A stretch of DNA of 64,000 nucleotides from Phaeodactylum tricornutum CCAP 1055/1. Lineage: Eukaryota; Bacillariophyta; Bacillariophyceae; Surirellales; Neidiaceae. The stretch lies in contig NC_011680.1 in NCBI RefSeq assembly GCF_000150955.2, positions 252,435 to 316,434 on the forward strand, written 5' to 3'. This document shows positions 52,560 to 62,434 of this stretch, piece by piece. A program made the translations under genes and the position numbers. The number at the start of each line of letters is the position of its first letter. Within the stretch, counting starts at the first letter, position 1. The notes under the pieces are model-generated. The model was given only the letters and a program-made list of their open reading frames with translations, made no database searches and was not told the origin of the DNA.

Positions 52560-54194
52560 ATGTTTTCCAATCGCGACACCCTAGGCTATGGATCCATCGA
52601 AGTTCGCCATCCAAGGGGGGATGAGGGCCACCACGAACTCGAAGTTGACGCTGATTCTCTTTCGGAGAAGTCGGTGGACAACCACAGAAACTCTCTAACG
52701 TCTACTCGCAGACTGCTCGGGATTGTCGGTGGGGTATGCCTTTTGTCCATAGTGTATTCGGTGGCAATTCGGGGCCATGGAAAAGTCACCAGTGGTGGCG
52801 TGCACTACGATGGGACAATGGTAGACGAACCTTTCTACTACAAGGAGCAGACTCTTGACCACTTTACCCCCAACAAAGACGAAGCCCCTTGGGCTCAACG
52901 ATACTACCAAGACGACAAGTACTTCGCTGGTCCCGGTCATCCTATTTTTGTTATTATGGGAGGTGAAGATGCTGTCAACGGTATATTGTACCCATTTGTT
53001 TCCAAGCATCTGGCAAAGCGATTCCGCGCCCACACCCTTTGTCTCGAACACCGTTTCTACGGCAAATCTAAACCTCTAAAGCATCCCTCCACTGCCGATT
53101 TGCGACGTCTCTTGTCGCCAGCTCAGGCTTTGGCTGATGCAGTACAATTTATTGAATACAAACGGAAACAGCTGGGTTGCGGAAACAAGGGTACCAAGTC
53201 CTACTGCCCCGTCGTAACGGTCGGCGGATCATACCCAGGCTTTCTTTCAGCACTGTTGCGCATTGTGTATCCAGATGTGGTCGATATTGGTTACGCTAGC
53301 TCGGCACCCCTCCACCTGTATTCGCACCGTGTCAACAAAGCCGCATATTTTGAAAAGGTCACCCAAGTGGCTGAACAGGCCTCGCGAGGATGCGCGGGGG
53401 CCGTTAAAAATGCCTTGATGGACGTGACCGAGAAGCTTCTGGCGTCCAAGCGCTCGGTTGCGGAAGTGGCTTTCGATCTTGGCGTCTGCGTAGCAACAGT
53501 ACCAGACTACATCATGGACAACGAAATTTTTCAACAAGAAATTATGATGGTGGTTTCAACGCACTTCGCGGAATACAATATGGGATACTACCCTCCCGGG
53601 CCTGACCAGGATTTGGTGCAAGGCTGTCTTATCTTCCAAGATACTAAATCGTCATCCGAGCAGAAAGTCAGCAACTTTTTGCGGCTGCGAGAAGATTTCG
53701 ATGAATGCTTTGATATGCAAACGGAATTGCCACCAGGTCCCAATGGTACCATTTCAGCATCTGACTGGTCAGGTGTTGGGGATGGCCATTCCGGTTACAT
53801 GTGGGACTTTCAATCGTGTACTCTCTTGCCTGAATGTGGTATGTCGGATGCTAGTATGTTCCCGCCTCGGCCATGGACGATCGAATGGGAAACCCAGCAC
53901 TGCCAAGTTCGCTTCGGGGTAGAACCGAACTTGCGCCAACTAGTGGACGAGTTTGGCTTTGCAGATTTGTCCAATGTTACTCACCTTCTTTTCACTAACG
54001 GAATCAATGATGGATGGAGCGTTGCCTCTATCTTGACAGACTTGTCAGAATCTGTCAAGGCAATCAATTTTGTAAACGGTGCTCACCACAGCGATTTGAG
54101 CCATGTGGACCTTTCGGAACACGACACGGAAGATATAAAGGCCGGACATGCTGCTATCAGCGACTTACTACATGATTGGCTCAATAGTGTGTGA
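52560..54194 (+). CDS. Serine peptidase family S28 (Pro-Xaa carboxypeptidase / DPP2-like)
   Basis: 544 residues, single exon. S28 enzymes remove residues next to proline in lysosome- or vacuole-like compartments or outside the cell. A type II membrane anchor or uncleaved signal lies at residues ~51-70 (RLLGIVGGVCLLSIVYSVAI) after a 50-residue cytosolic tail. The mature part starts with YKEQTLDHF, the usual S28 opening. Then come LEHRFYGKSKPL, Ser224 in VGGSYPGFLSALLR, Asp484 in NGINDGWS, and a His in GAHHSDLSH (509-514). All triad residues are in place. Several N-glycosylation sequons (for example NGT and NVT) fit a luminal protein. Whether it acts as a carboxypeptidase or aminodipeptidase cannot be told. 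Confidence 0.92.
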   Translation: MFSNRDTLGYGSIEVRHPRGDEGHHELEVDADSLSEKSVDNHRNSLTSTRRLLGIVGGVCLLSIVYSVAIRGHGKVTSGGVHYDGTMVDEPFYYKEQTLDHFTPNKDEAPWAQRYYQDDKYFAGPGHPIFVIMGGEDAVNGILYPFVSKHLAKRFRAHTLCLEHRFYGKSKPLKHPSTADLRRLLSPAQALADAVQFIEYKRKQLGCGNKGTKSYCPVVTVGGSYPGFLSALLRIVYPDVVDIGYASSAPLHLYSHRVNKAAYFEKVTQVAEQASRGCAGAVKNALMDVTEKLLASKRSVAEVAFDLGVCVATVPDYIMDNEIFQQEIMMVVSTHFAEYNMGYYPPGPDQDLVQGCLIFQDTKSSSEQKVSNFLRLREDFDECFDMQTELPPGPNGTISASDWSGVGDGHSGYMWDFQSCTLLPECGMSDASMFPPRPWTIEWETQHCQVRFGVEPNLRQLVDEFGFADLSNVTHLLFTNGINDGWSVASILTDLSESVKAINFVNGAHHSDLSHVDLSEHDTEDIKAGHAAISDLLHDWLNSV

Positions 54195-54237
54195 AGAATT
54201 TTAGAAATAGAGAAAGGTATTTTGGAAAGTTGCTTTA

Positions 54238-55398
54238 CTAAGCCATCCGCCTCCTTTTCCTTGACCGGTCACCAATCGTAGCGATCAACCTGTGGTCGCG
54301 ATTGCACACCTCCGGTTTCTGCAGAATCATGTAGAAAATGGCATCAATATCATAGCCAACAAGAGAAATAAGATCGATCCAGTCGTCATGGCTATAGTTT
54401 GAATCGTTTTGTATACGCTGTCGACCTGCACGATTCATTCGAGCGAAAGATTCAATCTTGGCGGCGACCGTTCTCTTGTTGAAAAAGAAACTTGCACAAG
54501 ACTCCTCGTAAAGACGATCTTGATTTTCTTGCTCGAAACCCGGTAAAGCCATGCCCTCTTCCAAATTGAACTCGACGATGACGAACTGCTTTTGCATTAG
54601 TTCTAGCAGATGTAGAAAGCCATTTTCGCTAGTCTGCCAATTTTGTTGGATATCGATCTTTTTAAGAACCAAATTCCAGCGTAACTCTTCGGACAGAATT
54701 TTTAAATGGCTGTCGATCATCCCTGTATTGATCAGAGTCAGCTGCTCCAAGCTCGTTGATCGACAAAGCACTTGAAGATCTTCTGGTGTCACTTTGGGCT
54801 CCGATGTGAAAGACGAAAGCTGCAGATTTAAAATCCGAAGCCGTTTCTGTCCAATCAAAGCCTGAATTAATGACGAGAGCTTATTGGAACCAGGAGCGTA
54901 GATTCTCGTGAGGGCAAATATTTCAAGGTTAACAGCGGCTAGAATGAAACTGTTGATTTTTTCCACCTCAGTACTTGAGTCGGTCGATGATGAAAGGTAC
55001 TGTATTGGATCATAGACCTCGAGTCGCTGGAGGCGATGTACCATTCTCTCAAACGGTTCCAGAATATGGTACAGTACATAGTGACCTAGGTACTTCGAAG
55101 CGATTCCGGATCGACGCCGAATCGTGACGGCTTCCACATGTGGGAGCCTGCAAATTGCCGAGCAAAACAGAACTACTCGTGCGATGGATCGGGGAATCTC
55201 GGTAGAAATACTTCGAACTACGGAGTCCTTGGGATAGCGCTTGGAATGGATGCTTATCGCTTCAACAATCTTGAGCATTGCATCATCCTCCAGCGACCAT
55301 GAGCAGTCCAGATGTAAATCTCGTACACACGGATCGTTCTTAGAAAGAAGCTGAAGAGCGTCTGCTAATGGCACATTTGAAGAGCAGAATCTTTCCAT
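54238..55398 (-). CDS. Diatom-type leucine-rich-repeat protein
   Basis: 386 residues, single exon, ATG at 55398. Irregular LRRs run through the protein: DPCVRDLHLDCSWSLEDDAM, KRLRILNLQLSSF, TSLEQLTLINTGMIDSHLKI and WNLVLKKIDIQ. The C-terminal module FFFNKRTVAAKIESFARMNR followed by AGRQRI and SHDDWIDLISLVGYDIDAIF resembles the L-N-R-A-G-R ... W-x-D tail common to a large diatom LRR family, here with M-N-R-A-G-R. The protein is soluble, with no signal or membrane segment. The function is unknown; LRRs usually bind proteins. It converges with the S28 peptidase gene, with 43 bp between stops. Confidence 0.75.
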   Translation of the reverse strand: MERFCSSNVPLADALQLLSKNDPCVRDLHLDCSWSLEDDAMLKIVEAISIHSKRYPKDSVVRSISTEIPRSIARVVLFCSAICRLPHVEAVTIRRRSGIASKYLGHYVLYHILEPFERMVHRLQRLEVYDPIQYLSSSTDSSTEVEKINSFILAAVNLEIFALTRIYAPGSNKLSSLIQALIGQKRLRILNLQLSSFTSEPKVTPEDLQVLCRSTSLEQLTLINTGMIDSHLKILSEELRWNLVLKKIDIQQNWQTSENGFLHLLELMQKQFVIVEFNLEEGMALPGFEQENQDRLYEESCASFFFNKRTVAAKIESFARMNRAGRQRIQNDSNYSHDDWIDLISLVGYDIDAIFYMILQKPEVCNRDHRLIATIGDRSRKRRRMA

Positions 55399-56015
55399 CG
55401 ATGATTCGGGGGTTTAAGGAAATAAAGACGGTCCAAATTGGCGCAAGGTTCTCCTTCAAATATATTGCAATGCAGCCACCGACCTTAGCACTTCAGCTTA
55501 ACGGACTCTAGTCCTCCTTTCCTGTAGCTCTGATTGGTTCTCATTACTCCAGCATGATCGTGGTCAACTCTCTTGTTCATAATCGGCTATCACGTCGTAG
55601 GATAACGTGCACTCATAAGTTTGCCGGCCCATTTCATCGTTTTTTCAACATCTATCAATCCAGGCTGGACGTTTCGTAAACACTTTTGTCAAGGTATCGA
55701 CGGGTTTTATACGCAAGCCACGTTATACCTACGACGACGACATCTGCGTCACTTTTCAGTTAAACGTAGAGTCTGACTAGATATCGTTCGGATGATTGAT
55801 TTTTGCTAAACAGTTTTGGATCTTTTCCTCTTGACATTTTGCAAGTAATGACAGTGAATATTTGGAATGGTACACAATGCAAAGAGCTCACACCGAAGAA
55901 CATCTCTGGCAGAAAAGAGAAAGGATAATTCTGTACCATTTACATCAGTGCAAAACCGGAAATTGGATCTTGAACAAAGCTCTCGTCCGCATTCATCGAA
56001 AACACACCGAAGACT
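55399..56015. other. Divergent intergenic region
   Basis: About 620 bp. A TGACAGTGA copy lies at 55849-55857, on the minus strand TCACTGTCA, 450 bp 5' of the LRR gene and 160 bp 5' of the next plus-strand gene. No gene is seen. Confidence 0.45.
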
Positions 56016-56561
56016 ATGGTGAAGTTCTCCTCTGTTAACTCGAGACACCGACGTACCGAAGGAATATCAGGCCTTGGGCGTATCGGGTCCGCCGTCTTCC
56101 TCGTGTTCAGCGCTGTTCTCATAATGTACACTTTTTGGGTTATTGAAAGCGCCAAAATTAGCGCCGCATTTGTCTTAACGACAATTATTTCTAACGCCAA
56201 AAACATACCAGACGCCTCTGGCCAAAAACAGTTGTATCCGCCCGGAAAACGCAGCTTTTCTCGCGGAAATGACGTGAGTCGTAGCGGGAAGGCAGAGAGG
56301 ATGCACGGCCAAGCAATTTCCCCGCTTGACTCTATTCCAAATTGATACGTTTGCTCACTGGTATCCAAGAAATTTCGGAATATGGATCTCAATGATCAAA
56401 GTTCTCTTCATCCTGTATTCTTGCCCAATATCCAATATGCCGATCGACTCTTGTTCTACACAATACCCTGTGAGAAGTTGCTGTTCAACGCACACGTCGG
56501 AGTTTGTACACGGGCTAGGAACAATGCCTTTTTTCTAGTATTTCGTCCTGCCAGTAAATGA
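56016..56561 (+). CDS. Unrecognised small membrane protein, two exons
   Basis: I propose exons 56016-56273 and 56370-56561, with a 96-bp intron (GTGAGT...ATCCAAG, phase 0). The product is 149 residues. Exon 1 encodes a basic N-terminus (KFSSVNSRHRRTEG), a membrane segment near residues 24-46 (GSAVFLVFSAVLIMYTFWVI) and a luminal stem. Exon 2 encodes KFRNMDLNDQSSLHPVFLPN, then IQYADRLLFYTIPCEKLLFN and AHVGVCTRARNNAFFLVFRP, which has natural protein composition. I recognise no family. The layout (short tail, anchor, stem) resembles a type II Golgi protein. The main doubt is a minus-strand open frame over exon 2 (56456-56821). Splicing is inferred, not shown. Confidence 0.45.
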
Positions 56562-57015
56562 TGCAGCAATGGCTTGCTTGATGTGCTTGTGCAGAATTTG
56601 AAGCGATCAACATCTATTTCGAAGCACTTTCGCAAACGGCGGTTGCTGGTCTGCGCGAATGCAAACCGCTCACGACTCTTCTGGGTACATAAGCTAAAGC
56701 GTCCTTCAAGAATGACAAACCGTTTATGAGATATCAGTACATGGCGACGTTTTTTTAACATCCAGTTGGCGACTGAGTGTGCCATACTTAACAGTTCGTT
56801 CATAGAAACAATATCGTCCAAAAATCAGGCTATGGTAAAACTCCGTATTCCTCAAGATTCTTTGGTGTTCGACACCATTCCGGCACTTTTCTTCCTTACA
56901 GTCACCACACTTGCCGTCCCGTTGAAGTGAAGTGGGGCTGGGCACAAGATTGATAAGCAATTTCGCTACATTTGGTCGAAACTATCCTGTAAAGCAAGAT
57001 TTTTCTCGTCGACAC
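56562..57015. other. Intergenic region
   Basis: About 450 bp upstream of the Fes1-like gene. A 121-codon minus-strand open frame crosses it without recognisable motifs. Confidence 0.4.
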
Positions 57016-58140
57016 ATGTCTAACAACGGCGATAGTAGCAGCCCGTTCGCATGGCTTGGTCTTTTGAAATGGTCGCTCTCTTATACGGACGGGACGAGAC
57101 CGTCGGACGAGAGCATGAGTCCAATGAGTACCGAAGATAGGGCCTTTCTTGAAGCCGTCATGAAGGAGGGGATTATCGATGAGAATGAGAGAATGAAATC
57201 GATTTTAAAAGATGTCACTGGAATGATGGAAAAGTGGAGGCAGGAACCAGCTACGGACGAAGAGGGCGACCATGCTGAAGACTTGCTACAGGAACTACGC
57301 GATATTGTGGAGCAAATCGACTATGCCCGTGCTTTTTGCTCAATGAAAGGACTTCCGTTTCTCCTAGGATGCGTCGCTGAGCGGGACCATATGCCCGTGG
57401 CGACTCGTGCTATGTGCCTTGGAATCATTGCTACGCTATGCGCGAATAACCCCCCTGTCCAGAAAGAGCTGCTCGAACTAGGTGCAATTGGCGCACTAAG
57501 CCGATTGTTTTTTCTGGAATCTGAATCCGCTTCCAACACGGATCATCATGGCCAGATGCGTGCGAAAATTATACAAGCAATCGGCTCCAATGTGCGCTCG
57601 CACGAACTGGCAGAAACTGTCTTTTGCGAGCTACCCCAGGCACCGACTTTGATAGAGATAGGTTTGGGCCTGACACACTCTGAATCCCCTCCGCCGTTCG
57701 CTGTACGACAACGCACACTATTTTTCTTTCGCGCCTTGATCACCTCTGATTCATCCACGCGAATCCGCGTTCAAAAATTTGGTCCTCTCATTGCGCAGGT
57801 TGCCCAACTGCTGTTGGACGATCAAATCGAAGGATCACAGGAGCTTCGAGAAATGGCGCTCTCAATGGTGGAGCAAATATTGGATCAACAGAAGAGTGTC
57901 GACTGTATTGTGCAGCACAAAAATTCTCTTGTGGCTTTAGGCGTTCGCAGAATTGCCGCAATGCGTGCCTTGGATGGAGAGGAGAAAGTTTTCGCTGCGA
58001 TGGAGTTGGAAAGTTGGGAACGACTCCTCGTATTATTGGCTCGCGCAATTCCTGACGGACCAGAAGCGGCTGCGGAGCCCGTATCTTTGTTACAGGACGG
58101 CAAAACGCACGGTAGCAGCGGCGCACTGGCCCAATCATAA
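57016..58140 (+). CDS. Hsp70 nucleotide exchange factor, Fes1/HspBP1-like (ARM repeats)
   Basis: 374 residues from the ATG at 57016. Fes1/HspBP1 clamps the Hsp70 ATPase lobe and speeds ADP release in the cytosol. The N-terminus has the Fes1 signature (AWLGLLKWSLSYTDGTRPSD). An Armadillo array follows: DIVEQIDYARAFCSMKGLPF, MCLGIIATLCANNPPVQKEL, LELGAIGALSRLFF and RQRTLFFFRALITSDSSTR. The order (L-L-K-W-S, D...E-x-I-D-x-A-x-x-F, N-N-P-x-x-Q) is that of HspBP1. The frame is open upstream to 56932, but no ATG is there. The C-terminal tail is low-complexity. Confidence 0.85.
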   Translation: MSNNGDSSSPFAWLGLLKWSLSYTDGTRPSDESMSPMSTEDRAFLEAVMKEGIIDENERMKSILKDVTGMMEKWRQEPATDEEGDHAEDLLQELRDIVEQIDYARAFCSMKGLPFLLGCVAERDHMPVATRAMCLGIIATLCANNPPVQKELLELGAIGALSRLFFLESESASNTDHHGQMRAKIIQAIGSNVRSHELAETVFCELPQAPTLIEIGLGLTHSESPPPFAVRQRTLFFFRALITSDSSTRIRVQKFGPLIAQVAQLLLDDQIEGSQELREMALSMVEQILDQQKSVDCIVQHKNSLVALGVRRIAAMRALDGEEKVFAAMELESWERLLVLLARAIPDGPEAAAEPVSLLQDGKTHGSSGALAQS

Positions 58141-58632
58141 CAACCTCCTTATTACGGAGGATGATTAGAATAAATGAAGTAGCTAGTTGTTGGCGGATTG
58201 TTGCCCCAAATAGATTCCTTTTGGCCCAAAAGTTCATCAAGTACAAATGATATTCATATCGTGAAATAAAGGTGGCTTTGCTGAACATGGACTTTCCCTT
58301 AAGCTGCCTCCATCTCGTCCAACGGTCAGTACAGTGCGCTTCTCATAGTCAAAAGTCGACTGTGGACGGCACACCGAAAAATCGTAGCTGGCTAATGTGA
58401 GCAATGATTCGTCATGCATCTTCTACGATGGGCCACTACATTCAGTTTGCGTGAATGCTCTCCCAGGTCAGTCAAGGTGGAGTCCACCAGTTTCTCAAAC
58501 TGCTGTGGCGGATAGATAATTGACAATGGCTCCCATCCGAGTCTCCTAAAACACTACGAGAACCCGCAAAGCTTCTACCAGTCTTCTTAACTAAAAAAAG
58601 TGAGAAATCCAACAGTGGACTTTATAAAGGTC
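58141..58632. other. Convergent intergenic region
   Basis: About 490 bp between the Fes1-like and eS24 stops. Nothing is recognised. Confidence 0.45.
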
Positions 58633-59341
58633 TTAATCTTCAGCTGCGGCACGCTTGGCCTTGTGCTTGGCAATAGAGGCACCGGTACCTCGGATCTTCT
58701 TGGCCTTGTTCTTGGCTTCCTTAATTGCCTTGCGGGATTGTTCCTTCTTCTCCACAAGGCCTTGACGGATAAGCCTGTGTTTTGGTTCGAACTTTCGCAT
58801 AGACTCTTCGTTATCGTAAATCAAACAAAATCCGGTAGACTTGCCACCTCCAAACTTGGTTCGGAAACCAAACAATACAGTCAGTTTGGGATCGGCCTTG
58901 TACATGCCTCCGACAACTCCTTGAAGCTCCGACTTTGGCACATTTGCTCGTCCAGGGTGGATAATGTCCACAATGAACTAACGTGGGAGAAAAACAATGT
59001 GAGTGAGAACAAATTGACTACAGTGGTTACCAAGTCGTTCGTGCTACGACAACGACGTGCACGGAAACAAAAGTCCTTTCAGAGACGCGAACGCATTGTG
59101 ACATAGCAACATGGAAGCTTGCTTGTATTGTACACGTTCTTAACGAGAATCAGGTACCGAAAGAAATAAAGGCAGGCTACACTGGATGTCCTTTCCCCCA
59201 TCACAGAAGCAACAGTATTCGTCCTTGCCCATGCGGAAACAAAAACCTACGTCCCGTGAATCATATACACACCTGCTTTCGTGCAAGAAGAGGATTCTTC
59301 TTGAATTTACGTGTCTTGACTAGAACAGCAGAGTCGCTCAT
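58633..59341 (-). CDS. RPS24: 40S ribosomal protein eS24
   Basis: Two exons, 59341-59273 and 58977-58633, with a 295-bp GT-AG intron, phase 0. Exon 1 gives [20 protein letters not shown] followed by RKQ. Exon 2 continues [18 protein letters not shown], then [20 protein letters not shown] and [20 protein letters not shown], then KHRLIRQGL. The product is 137 residues, the normal eS24 length, with a basic Lys/Ala-rich tail. It is a structural protein of the small ribosomal subunit, needed for pre-rRNA processing. The intron is long for this window, as is common in ribosomal-protein genes. It is divergent from the uS2 gene, about 400 bp apart, which suggests a shared promoter region for two small-subunit proteins. 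Confidence 0.96.
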
Positions 59342-59747
59342 GATGCGAAAGGTTGGGTCTCGGTAGAAGTTCCTACAACAGCGGATCCTCAACGAGATGA
59401 GAGACAAGCGACAACAGATCAAACAGCGTACCACCAGCCCGACGAAAGTGGCACACTAGCGGGATGCGATTGGCGATAGTAAAGCGGTGAGTGGTAAACT
59501 TGGAAATGAACAGACAGACGCTCTGTTATGTATGTCCTATCAATGTAAAACGATATAAATGAAAGTCCTCTGTTTGTCATAAGGTCTTGCAGTCACACGA
59601 GGAATTACCACTTACCGAATGTACTCGCTAATATGATGTGCCCTGCACCGTCACACCAAGCTAACAACACGAAATGAAAACTTCGAATACTCACAACCGG
59701 TGTTGAAATAAACTCAGGTTGCTCTTTCCTTACCAAACGATCCCACC
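59342..59747. other. Divergent promoter region between eS24 and uS2 genes
   Basis: About 405 bp flanked by two 40S-protein genes transcribed away from each other. No TCAC[A/T]GTCA copy is seen. Coordinated control of the pair is plausible. Confidence 0.5.
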
Positions 59748-60602
59748 ATGTCTGCCTTTGCCTCCTTGCCCGAGATCCTCCAGCCCAAGGAGGAAGATAT
59801 CCAAATGATGTTGTCTGCGGGTGTCCACACTGGAACCCGCAACTCCGACTCCAATATGCAGGAATATATCTGGCGCCGCCGTAACGATGGTGTGCACATT
59901 CTCAATATTGGCAAAACCTGGGAAAAGCTCGTTCTCGCCGCTCGTGTGATTGTTGCCATTGAAAATCCTGAGGATGTCATTGCCATTTCTGCCCGTCCCT
60001 ACGGTATGCGTGCCGTCCTCAAGTTCGCCAACTACACCGGCGCCCAGGCTGTGGCCGGACGATGGACTCCGGGTACTTTCACCAATCAGATCACCAAGCA
60101 GTTCAAGGAACCCCGCCTTTTGATCATCACCGATCCCCGTACGGATAGCCAAGCCGTCAAGGAAGCGTCTTACGTAAACATTCCAGTAATTGCTTTTTGC
60201 GATTCCGACTCTCCTCTCCAGTACGTTGATGTTGCCATCCCGGCCAACAACAAGGGAAAGTACTCCATTGGCCTTCTGTACTGGCTCTTGGCTCGTGAAG
60301 TCCTGCGACTCCGTGGATCCATCAGTCGCAATGAATGGGAAGTTCCGGTTGACCTTTTCTTCCACCGTGATCCCGAGGAGCTCAAGAAGAACGAAGAGGA
60401 ACAAGCTGCCAAGGTCGACGAACCCGCTGCCGCTCCGGCCTACGACGAAGGCATGGCTGCCCCAGAGGGTGTCGTCGATCCCAGCCAGTTGGTGGAGCCT
60501 ACTTCTGCCGCTACTGGTTTTGAAGGAGGCGCTGCCGCTTATGGTGCGGGCTGGGAAGGAGAACAGGCTGCTGCCGGTGGTGCCCCAGCTGATCAGTGGT
60601 AG
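59748..60602 (+). CDS. RPSA: 40S ribosomal protein uS2 (RPSA / p40)
   Basis: 284 residues, single exon. The S2-family core is complete: [40 protein letters not shown] and [20 protein letters not shown], then [60 protein letters not shown] and [20 protein letters not shown]. The C-terminal ~70 residues are acidic, Ala/Gly-rich and end in ADQW, like other eukaryotic RPSA tails. It acts in the small ribosomal subunit near the mRNA exit. Codon choice is strongly biased to C-ending codons, as expected for a highly expressed gene. Confidence 0.97.
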   Translation: MSAFASLPEILQPKEEDIQMMLSAGVHTGTRNSDSNMQEYIWRRRNDGVHILNIGKTWEKLVLAARVIVAIENPEDVIAISARPYGMRAVLKFANYTGAQAVAGRWTPGTFTNQITKQFKEPRLLIITDPRTDSQAVKEASYVNIPVIAFCDSDSPLQYVDVAIPANNKGKYSIGLLYWLLAREVLRLRGSISRNEWEVPVDLFFHRDPEELKKNEEEQAAKVDEPAAAPAYDEGMAAPEGVVDPSQLVEPTSAATGFEGGAAAYGAGWEGEQAAAGGAPADQW

Positions 60603-60964
60603 ATTTTCTTTTGGCAAATCTCTAGAGGGACACTTACCAATTTAGTACACGCGAATATTACTGCTATTTACTTTAGTGATAGACATGATTTTATGTCGGG
60701 CTCTGCCCTAGTTGTTACACATCAAACATAAAGAACCTTGAGTCCTCACGCTTCAAAGATCTGTAGTGTTGCAATAGCAGCAACCAGGAGTCAAATCTTA
60801 TTAGGTTATTTGTCTCATTTTGGCGACCAACAAAACTTGCTCGTCGGCAACATTTTTCTCTCCCACGGAACAAGGTGAACAAAACCTTGTATTCCTGTGT
60901 TTGTCGCCCCTCTGCGAGAGCCAACGCATAATTGGTATTGTTTTTTTTTGCAATCGACGAATTG
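60603..60964. other. Intergenic region
   Basis: About 360 bp between two plus-strand genes. No feature is recognised apart from a T-run shortly before the bystin start. Confidence 0.45.
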
Positions 60965-62311
60965 ATGCCTAAAGTAAAAAAGATTAGAGCTAACGCTCTC
61001 GTTAATCAAGTTGCTCGGCACGAGCCCTTGGGTCAAGTGATTCACGATGATGTCAATCGGGACAAGTATGCAATGATCTCGGGTCGTCGGAAAGAAAAGC
61101 GACGGACGCGGACTGATTCGGAAGAAGAAGCACGAATGCTCGACCCTAAGGCTAGTCAACGTATTGTAGAACTGAGCAATGCACAGCAACTCGAATTGCA
61201 GGCCGAGGAAGAAGTACTGCGACGAACAGAACTTCGAGAAAAGCGTCAGCAGCAAGTAGACAGTGACGATGAAGAGTTCGAAGACGAGTCCGTATTGTTG
61301 GACGAAGAGGTCGATTACATTGAGCACGACCAGGGTTACGTGACAGTGGCTGAAGATGCCGACGGCCTCAATGCAGAAGAAGAAGCTCTGGTAGCTTCAA
61401 TGATGAATCCCTCGGAAGAACGACGTACTCTTGCCGACATTATTCTCGAAAAAATAGAAGAAAAGGAAGCCGAAAAACGCGGCGAGGTCGTGGCCGAGGA
61501 TGAAGGAATCACCCTGCCACCTAAAGTCATAGAGGTTTATACGGACATTGGAAAGATCTTGGGACGATACACTTCCGGTAAACTCCCCAAAGCATTCAAA
61601 GTAATCCCGAGTTTATCGAATTGGGAGGAAGTGCTGTATTTGACTCGGCCAGATAAGTGGACGCCTCAGGCCATGTTTCAAGCCACTCGTATTTTTGCCT
61701 CCAACTTGAACCCTAAGATGGCGCAGCGCTTTTACAACCTGGTTTTGCTGGACGCAGTCCGGGCCGATATTCAATCCAGCAAGAAATTGAACTATCACTA
61801 CTACATGAGTCTGAAAAAGAGTGTATACAAGCCAGCAGCCTTTTTCAAGGGAATCCTTTTACCTTTGCTGCAAGACAACTGTACGCTCCGAGAAGCTGCC
61901 ATTGTAGCATCGGCATTACAGCGGGTGTCCATTCCGTCACATCATTCTGCCGTTGCCATTCACAAGCTAGCTGGTCTGGAGTACTCGGGAGCCTCTTCGA
62001 TTTTCATCAAGACTCTGTTGAACAAAAAGTATTCGCTGCCGGCGCCAGTAATCGGTAGCCTTGTGCGACACTATGCGAGCTTTATAGAAGACGAGCGGCA
62101 GATGCCCGTACTGTGGCATCAGTCACTGCTCGTTTTTGTGCAACGTTACAAAAACGAAATCAAGGATGAAGCCCGCGAGTCGTTACGACTGGTCATGAAG
62201 AAGCATTTCCATCCCAAAATTACCCCCGAAATCCGAAGGGAACTATTCGGTGTACAGGCCTTTAAGGATGAGCGTCAAAGTATTCAAGAAGCCGATCCCA
62301 TGGTTTCATAG
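60965..62311 (+). CDS. BYSL: Bystin (Enp1), 40S ribosome biogenesis factor
   Basis: 448 residues from the ATG at 60965. Bystin/Enp1 binds pre-40S particles in the nucleolus and is needed for 18S rRNA processing and export. The N-terminal ~150 residues are charged (RRKEKRRTRTDSEEEARMLD, DSDDEEFEDE), as usual. The conserved bystin domain starts with YTDIGKILGRYTSGKLPKAF and continues KVIPSLSNWEEVLYLTRPDK, WTPQAMFQATRIFASNLNPK and MAQRFYNLVLLDAVRADIQS, then LNYHYYMSLKKSVYKPAAFF and KGILLPLLQDNCTLREAAIV. The length and order match the family. An upstream in-frame TTG (60932) is not a start. Confidence 0.96.
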   Translation: MPKVKKIRANALVNQVARHEPLGQVIHDDVNRDKYAMISGRRKEKRRTRTDSEEEARMLDPKASQRIVELSNAQQLELQAEEEVLRRTELREKRQQQVDSDDEEFEDESVLLDEEVDYIEHDQGYVTVAEDADGLNAEEEALVASMMNPSEERRTLADIILEKIEEKEAEKRGEVVAEDEGITLPPKVIEVYTDIGKILGRYTSGKLPKAFKVIPSLSNWEEVLYLTRPDKWTPQAMFQATRIFASNLNPKMAQRFYNLVLLDAVRADIQSSKKLNYHYYMSLKKSVYKPAAFFKGILLPLLQDNCTLREAAIVASALQRVSIPSHHSAVAIHKLAGLEYSGASSIFIKTLLNKKYSLPAPVIGSLVRHYASFIEDERQMPVLWHQSLLVFVQRYKNEIKDEARESLRLVMKKHFHPKITPEIRRELFGVQAFKDERQSIQEADPMVS

Positions 62312-62434
62312 AGGCGACTGTTACGAAGCTTGTCATTGAAATCTTTGAATTTACATGTCTTACGTTTCCAATCGCTCTAGCTAGCTAGGCTTTTAGAGAA
62401 TTTAGCGATTGTTACTGTGTTATCAAGACTATTT

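Noticed and set aside
56456-56821. 121-codon minus-strand open frame
   Set aside because: No family motifs. It overlaps the more protein-like exon 2 of the plus-strand gene. Kept only as an alternative.
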